DNA of 64,000 nucleotides, taken from Sorghum bicolor (lineage: Eukaryota > Streptophyta > Magnoliopsida > Poales > Poaceae). The translations under genes and the position numbers were made by a program. The notes beneath the pieces are model-generated. The model did not search any database. It saw only the letters and a program-made list of their open reading frames with translations, and was not told where the DNA came from. Where the stretch lies: assembly GCF_000003195.3 (NCBI RefSeq), contig NC_012870.2:49790396-49854395 (forward strand), in the 5' to 3' direction. Shown here one piece after another: positions 59,641 to 64,000 of this stretch (the stretch's first letter is position 1; the number at the start of each line of letters is the position of its first letter).

Positions 59641-60494
59641 TAAAAACCATCGTCAGAACCGACTGCTTGGATCGGTGGAACCTCATAATCGGCAACTTTG
59701 AGAAAATCTTTCTCCCAAACTTCTCCTGAAATGCACCTAGTCTTTTCATAAGTATCCGCTTCTGCCGATGCGATAACATAAGAAGAATCCCCTGGGACGA
59801 TCTCAATCTTGTCACCTACCCACTGAACCAAGCACTGATGCATTGTAGATGGGACACAACAATTGGCATGAATCCAATCTCTCCCCAATAATAAATTGTA
59901 GGCACCTTTTCCGCTGATCACGAAAAAGGTTGTCGGCAAGGTTTTGCTGCCGATGGTCAACTCCGCACATATCGCCCCCTTGACCGGAGACACGTTTCCC
60001 TCGAAGTCTTTGAGCATCATATCGGTCTTGGTCAAATCTTGATCCCCTTTCCCAAGCTTCCGATATACTGCATATGGCATAATATTAATAGCAGCCCCAC
60101 CATCAACTAGGATCTTAGTCATTGGCTGCCCATCAACCCTTCCTTTGAGGAACAAAGCTTTAAGATGCTGCCTCTCGCTATCGGCAGGTTTCTCAAAGAT
60201 AGCCGTCATTGGATCCAGAGCCAACTGAGCTATCTGATCAGAAAATCCCAACTCATCGTCACTGGCCGGTGCAAGAAACTCCATCGGCAACATGAATACC
60301 ATGTTGACGCCTGCCGATGGACCTTCTTTCTTAGCGTCTGACGGCTGCCGACTCCCAGAGTTCTCTCCTTTATTTAGCTCTTCCTGCCTTTCATGTTGCA
60401 ATCTCCTTTTCTGTGTCTTGGTTAATCCTTGAGGGCACCATGGAGGAAGTGGCCTTTGTCTTGCCGTCGGGCGTTGGTTCTCTCTTGACTCCAT
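59640..60494 (-). CDS. Element G protease region
   Basis: 284 codons from the ATG in MESRENQRP. After a basic N-terminal segment comes a retropepsin-like domain (about residues 100-230): TKILVDGGAAINIMP as active site (D-G-G, usual in Tat elements), DMMLKDFEG, and NLLLGRDWIHA. The frame is open and the motifs intact. It would process Gag. An acceptor-like TATTTTGCAG just upstream (near 60512-60521) may belong to the gag-pro intron known in some Ogre/Tat elements; this is speculation. Confidence 0.8.
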   Translation of the reverse strand: MESRENQRPTARQRPLPPWCPQGLTKTQKRRLQHERQEELNKGENSGSRQPSDAKKEGPSAGVNMVFMLPMEFLAPASDDELGFSDQIAQLALDPMTAIFEKPADSERQHLKALFLKGRVDGQPMTKILVDGGAAINIMPYAVYRKLGKGDQDLTKTDMMLKDFEGNVSPVKGAICAELTIGSKTLPTTFFVISGKGAYNLLLGRDWIHANCCVPSTMHQCLVQWVGDKIEIVPGDSSYVIASAEADTYEKTRCISGEVWEKDFLKVADYEVPPIQAVGSDDGF

Positions 60495-60504
60495 GCGATG
60501 CGTG

Positions 60505-63018
60505 TTAGTATACCTGCAAAATATGATTCATCGGAACCCGCGCATCAGTTTTTCCACGGAGGTTACTTGGNNNNNNNNNNNNNNNNNNNNNNNNNNNNNN
60601 NNNNNNNNNNNNNNNNNNNNNNNNNNNNNNNNNNNNNNNNNNNNNNNNNNNNNNNNNNNNNNNNNNNNNNNNNNNNNNNNNNNNNNNNNNNNNNNNNNNN
60701 NNNNNNNNNNNNNNNNNNNNNNNNNNNNNNNNNNNNNNNNNNNNNNNNNNNNNNNNNNNNNNNNNNNNNNNNNNNNNNNNNNNNNNNNNNNNNNNGACCT
60801 TAGCCTTCCCCTTAGCATCCAACATGTTCGTCGGGAAAGGATGTTGGTCTATCTTCATCGGCTTCTGGGCTTTGGAACTATCAAACTTGATTCTCCCTGA
60901 CTCTATGGCCGATTGCAGCTGTTGTCTGAATACTTTGCACTCATTGGTATCATGTGAAGTTGCATTATGCCACTTGCAATACCTCATCCTCTTCAACTCT
61001 TCTGCCGACGGGATCACGTGGTTAGGTGACAATTTAATTTGACCTTCCTGAAGTAGAAAGTCAAATATCCTATCGGCCTTGGCGGTGTCAAATGCAAACT
61101 TCTCTGGTTCCTTCTGCCCAAAAGGACAAGACATCGGCTTCTTGTTTTTTACCCATTCTGCCAAACCGATTACTGGTTCTTCATCGGAATCTGAGCTTGT
61201 TGCTTCATCAACAAATGAGACTTTCTTATTCCATGCCCTCTTAGGCTCGAAAGGCTTGATGTCTTGATCAGATATCCTCTGCACCAAGTGACTTAAACTT
61301 TCAAACTCCTGAGAAGCATATTTATCCCTGATGTGTGGCAACAAACCCTGGAAAGCCAAATCGGCTAGCTGCCGATCATCCAGAACCAGGCTATAGCATT
61401 TATTTTTGACCTCTCGTATCCTCTGCACAAATCCCTCAACCGACTCATCATTACGTTGCCTCAACTTGACCAAGTCGGTGATCTTCTTCTCATGAACCCC
61501 CGAGAAGAAGTATCTGTGGAATTGCTTCTCTAGATCGGCCCAAGTAATTACTGAATTGGGAGGCAATGATATGAACCAAGTAAAGGCCGATCCAGACAAT
61601 GATGATGAAAATAGGCGAACCCTCAATTCGTCCCTGTTACCAGCCTCTCCACATTGAATAATGAACCTGTTGACATGCTCCATGGTTGACGTGTCGTCCT
61701 GTCCGGAAAACTTTGTAAAATCCGGTACTTTGTACCGATGTGGAAGCGGGATCAAATCATACGCTGGAGGATACGGTGTCCGATAAGAATAAGTGTTGAC
61801 TTTGGGTTTTATCCCAAATTGTTCCCTCATTACTTCGGCAATCTTATCGGCCCAATACGCATCGGCATCTTGCCGATGAGGCGGCTGCGGATCTGGCATT
61901 TGGTGGCGAACCTCCACGTGTCTGTTCGGGACGTGACCTGTATGGAACATCGTATTGGTCACCTGTCCTCCAATCTGCGGACTACCAAACTGCTGTCCAC
62001 CGATTGGCTGTCCTCCGAGTTGCTGTCCAAAATTTATTGGCTGGTTGGGAATTCCCTGACCTTGGAACCCGGGATAAACCTGCCCTTGCTGGAACCCTGT
62101 AGTCTGATAACCCTGCTGGGGCGACTGTGGAAAGGCTTGCTGTCCAAGCCATCCATTATTAGCGTTCATCGGCATAGGTGCTGCCGATGATTGGTAATTG
62201 GGTACCGTCGTTGAATTGACATACCCTGACTGGGCCATAGGCCTCTGTTGCACCAGCATTGATTCTGCCGATGCGTTAGGCATCTGGAACATTGGATCTT
62301 GAGGATTTCCGGTGTGAGGCCTTGCAGTAGTAGTTGTGGTATACCGAGGACTCTGGTTCACCGGCACATTGGAAGGTACCGATGTCATAGGAGTTTTGCC
62401 CCTCATGTCAGTTATCTGTGATGTTCCCGGCGTCAACTCTGGAGGCATACCATAACCCCACCAGTTAGGAGGAAGAGTTAACCCCGACATTGCCGATGCC
62501 AACATATCTGTTGTCAGTTTATGCTGCCCAACTGAAATTTGTGGGTTGGTTACCATCGGCATAGATAGTGCACCAGTAGTCCCCAATGTACTCGGAGGAA
62601 CGGCAGACTGTGCACTCGCACTTGTCAAGGCAGCCGATGGAGCCGTGACCTCTGGTGCCGTGGGTTGATGATGGGAAGGGCCCACATAATCCGGCGGGAT
62701 TTGTCCTTCCTTGAAGGTTCTTGCCACGGCGTTGAAAACCGTATTAGACAGTACACCAGCTTGGTTAATCAACGCTCGATTGATGGCATTATCAACCATG
62801 TCTTGAAGCTTGCCAGGATTGGCGTCAAAGGTGACCTGCCGTGGTGCCGGCAGTGCATCTTTCTGGACCACTTCGCCGCTCCTGTTTATGCTGAAAGACT
62901 TCAGGCATTGCTGCTTGAACTCTTCCATAGCTTGGGCAATAGCTTGCTTCTGCTCATCCTTGAGGTTAGCTTCCGTCACGGGGATGACGTTGTCTTGATC
63001 GAGGTCAGAGATCGACAT
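60505..63018 (-). CDS. gag: Element G Gag (with assembly gap)
   Basis: Start taken at 63018 (MSISDLDQDN); an earlier in-frame ATG at 63114 would add 32 residues that lie in the leader. The N-terminal 400 residues are Pro/Gln/Gly-rich and low complexity, with repeated QPIGGQQ-like units. The Gag domain covers about residues 425-590: VPDFTKFSGQDD, FTWFISLPP, RQRNDESVEGFVQRIREVK. A His/Cys motif YCKWHNATSHDTNEC follows, characteristic of Tat Gag. The gap at 60571-60795 hides the end, so downstream frame continuity is unproven. Confidence 0.8.
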   Translation of the reverse strand: MSISDLDQDNVIPVTEANLKDEQKQAIAQAMEEFKQQCLKSFSINRSGEVVQKDALPAPRQVTFDANPGKLQDMVDNAINRALINQAGVLSNTVFNAVARTFKEGQIPPDYVGPSHHQPTAPEVTAPSAALTSASAQSAVPPSTLGTTGALSMPMVTNPQISVGQHKLTTDMLASAMSGLTLPPNWWGYGMPPELTPGTSQITDMRGKTPMTSVPSNVPVNQSPRYTTTTTARPHTGNPQDPMFQMPNASAESMLVQQRPMAQSGYVNSTTVPNYQSSAAPMPMNANNGWLGQQAFPQSPQQGYQTTGFQQGQVYPGFQGQGIPNQPINFGQQLGGQPIGGQQFGSPQIGGQVTNTMFHTGHVPNRHVEVRHQMPDPQPPHRQDADAYWADKIAEVMREQFGIKPKVNTYSYRTPYPPAYDLIPLPHRYKVPDFTKFSGQDDTSTMEHVNRFIIQCGEAGNRDELRVRLFSSSLSGSAFTWFISLPPNSVITWADLEKQFHRYFFSGVHEKKITDLVKLRQRNDESVEGFVQRIREVKNKCYSLVLDDRQLADLAFQGLLPHIRDKYASQEFESLSHLVQRISDQDIKPFEPKRAWNKKVSFVDEATSSDSDEEPVIGLAEWVKNKKPMSCPFGQKEPEKFAFDTAKADRIFDFLLQEGQIKLSPNHVIPSAEELKRMRYCKWHNATSHDTNECKVFRQQLQSAIESGRIKFDSSKAQKPMKIDQHPFPTNMLDAKGKAKVXXXXXXXXXXXXXXXXXXXXXXXXXXXXXXXXXXXXXXXXXXXXXXXXXXXXXXXXXXXXXXXXXXXXXXXXXXXPSNLRGKTDARVPMNHILQVY
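60571..60795. other. Assembly gap (225 N)
   Basis: Run of N within the Gag reading frame of element G; true length is unknown. Confidence 1.
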
Positions 63019-63251
63019 GTTGATCTTGATCTTGAATCTGTCCCACCGGGCGTGCCAGAAGATGTGTTGATGCAAAACTGATCTGCAAACACAAAGGGCT
63101 AATACCCGATTCAAACGTTAAGGCGTGCCAGCCGATTTGACCTTACTATCGGCAAAGGTGATAACTCGAATACTTTAGTCCTGACAACAGCGATGCGCCC
63201 GGATGTCACGGCTAAGAGGTACTCACGCGGAACTTAAGGATACGCCGAGCT
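63019..63251 (-). other. Element G 5' leader
   Basis: Between the sense 5' LTR and Gag. The first bases after the LTR read AGCTCGGCGTATCC in sense; I cannot match this to a standard tRNA primer site. Confidence 0.4.
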
Positions 63252-63753
63252 TGAATCGACGAATTCCTAAGAACTCGTAACAAAAAGAAAACGTATGACG
63301 AAGTCGTCGAAAAGTAAATGCTAGAATATGAGTAAAAACGTGTGTTTGATTGATTGATAGATCTCCTGATTACAAGGTCTTAGGGCCTATATTTATACCC
63401 TGCTCAAAGAGCTATGACCAGACACGATTAGAATTCGAATTCCAAATTACACGGAACCCGTATACAAAACGATACGAATAACATAAGGAAATAATAAAAC
63501 CATCCTTCGTGACAAACCGAAATTCCTCCACATGACAACTAGCAGCTTCCGGACTCCTCCTTCGCGTCATCGGCAATCCCCTTGCCATAGTCATCGGCAG
63601 ACCCTTTTACTTGGTCATCGGCACCATATTACTGTCTGAGGACTTAGTCACATTCAACCTTTCCCTCATCGGCAACCATCCTTACCAGCAACCCGCATCG
63701 TACTGCCACCCTGTCCTGCCATCCTGGACACGTGCCCAAAAATGGTGTCAACA
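63252..63753 (-). repeat. Element G LTR, right copy (5' LTR in sense)
   Basis: 502 bp, about five differences from the left copy. Sense TATA within 63388-63397. It carries the same four CATCGGCA words. Confidence 0.9.
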
Positions 63754-64000
63754 CAAATTAATTGGTTTGTTAATATCATTTGATTTATTTTTATTACTAC
63801 ACAATGTCCATTGTATAATTTAGAAGATTTGTTGAAGTAGCTAGACAAATAAAGGATATTATTAGGTTCTTCTTTAATCATACATGTTTACTAGTAAATG
63901 TGGAATTTATAATTATTTAAAAATTGAGTATGGATAGTAGATGGCAACCGTGACCGGGTCTTCGGTCTCTCAACGGGTTCAAAAGCGATACCGGCCGGAA
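63754..64000. other. Unassigned flank
   Basis: AT-rich 247 bp with nothing I can identify. It does not continue LTR L, so it is not the other half of the G insertion site. Confidence 0.5.

Larger units (their letters stand above)
54824..63753 (-). mobile_element. Element G: non-autonomous Tat-like element with an antisense plant-mobile-domain gene
   Basis: 8,930 bp with 502-bp LTRs differing at about five sites (about 1%). The element reads on the minus strand: Gag (63018-60505, interrupted by an N gap), protease (60494-59640) and only the C-terminal tail of integrase (59640-59377). RT, RNase H and the integrase core are deleted. On the opposite strand lies an intron-bearing plant mobile domain gene (55966-59231). 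Gag and protease motifs fit the Ogre/Tat branch of Ty3/Gypsy. The hexamer ATCGGC/GCCGAT is greatly over-represented throughout. No target duplication is found: the flanks are TAGCT and CAAAT. Confidence 0.85.

Overview
This is plant nuclear DNA from a grass. A Panicoideae/Andropogoneae host (sorghum, sugarcane or Miscanthus-like) is the best guess. The signs are a SIRE/Maximus Copia element, Tekay-like chromovirus LTRs, Athila/Tat-like elements primed by tRNA-Asp, and a GGCCTTGTT-type PIF/Harbinger MITE flanked by TTA. I found no host gene, tRNA or rRNA. The whole window reads as heterochromatic nested LTR retrotransposons. The species call is inference.

Layout. 1-3890: truncated Athila-like element C (LTR end plus 3' noncoding interior). 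3891-16512: a Tekay-like LTR (H), split at TSD TTCAT by the complete Athila-like element A (4241-13518, two 1508-bp LTRs, minus strand) and holding a MITE at 16078-16309. 16513-about 47601: degenerate Tekay-like chromovirus F on the minus strand. Its left LTR (16513-19280 plus 42826-42941) is split at TSD CTTAT by a roughly 5.47-kb solo LTR (I, 19281-42820). I is split at TSD AGGAC by Copia element D (20423-38483, plus strand). D is split inside its integrase by Athila-like element B (25186-33476, minus strand). 47602-54823: a patchwork of solo and broken LTRs (J, M, K, N, L), a gag-like protein remnant and a truncated CACTA element. 54824-63753: element G, a Tat-like element with 502-bp LTRs about 1% diverged. 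63754-64000: unassigned.

How the parts work together. A, B and G share an unusual plan: gag and protease are kept, RT/RNase H/integrase core is absent, and the space is used otherwise. A carries a sense ATHILA-ORF1-like gene with its own GC-box/TATA promoter. B carries two protease domains in tandem. G carries an antisense, apparently intact six-exon plant-mobile-domain (PMD) gene with its own TATA box. All three must have been mobilised in trans.

The most striking signal is in G. The hexamer ATCGGC/GCCGAT, usually within YATCGGCA, occurs about 74 times in 8.9 kb across LTRs, introns, spacers and coding regions on both strands. Three LTR copies lie exactly 24 bp apart, and two hairpins built from the motif sit between the convergent gene ends. 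I know of no description of this.
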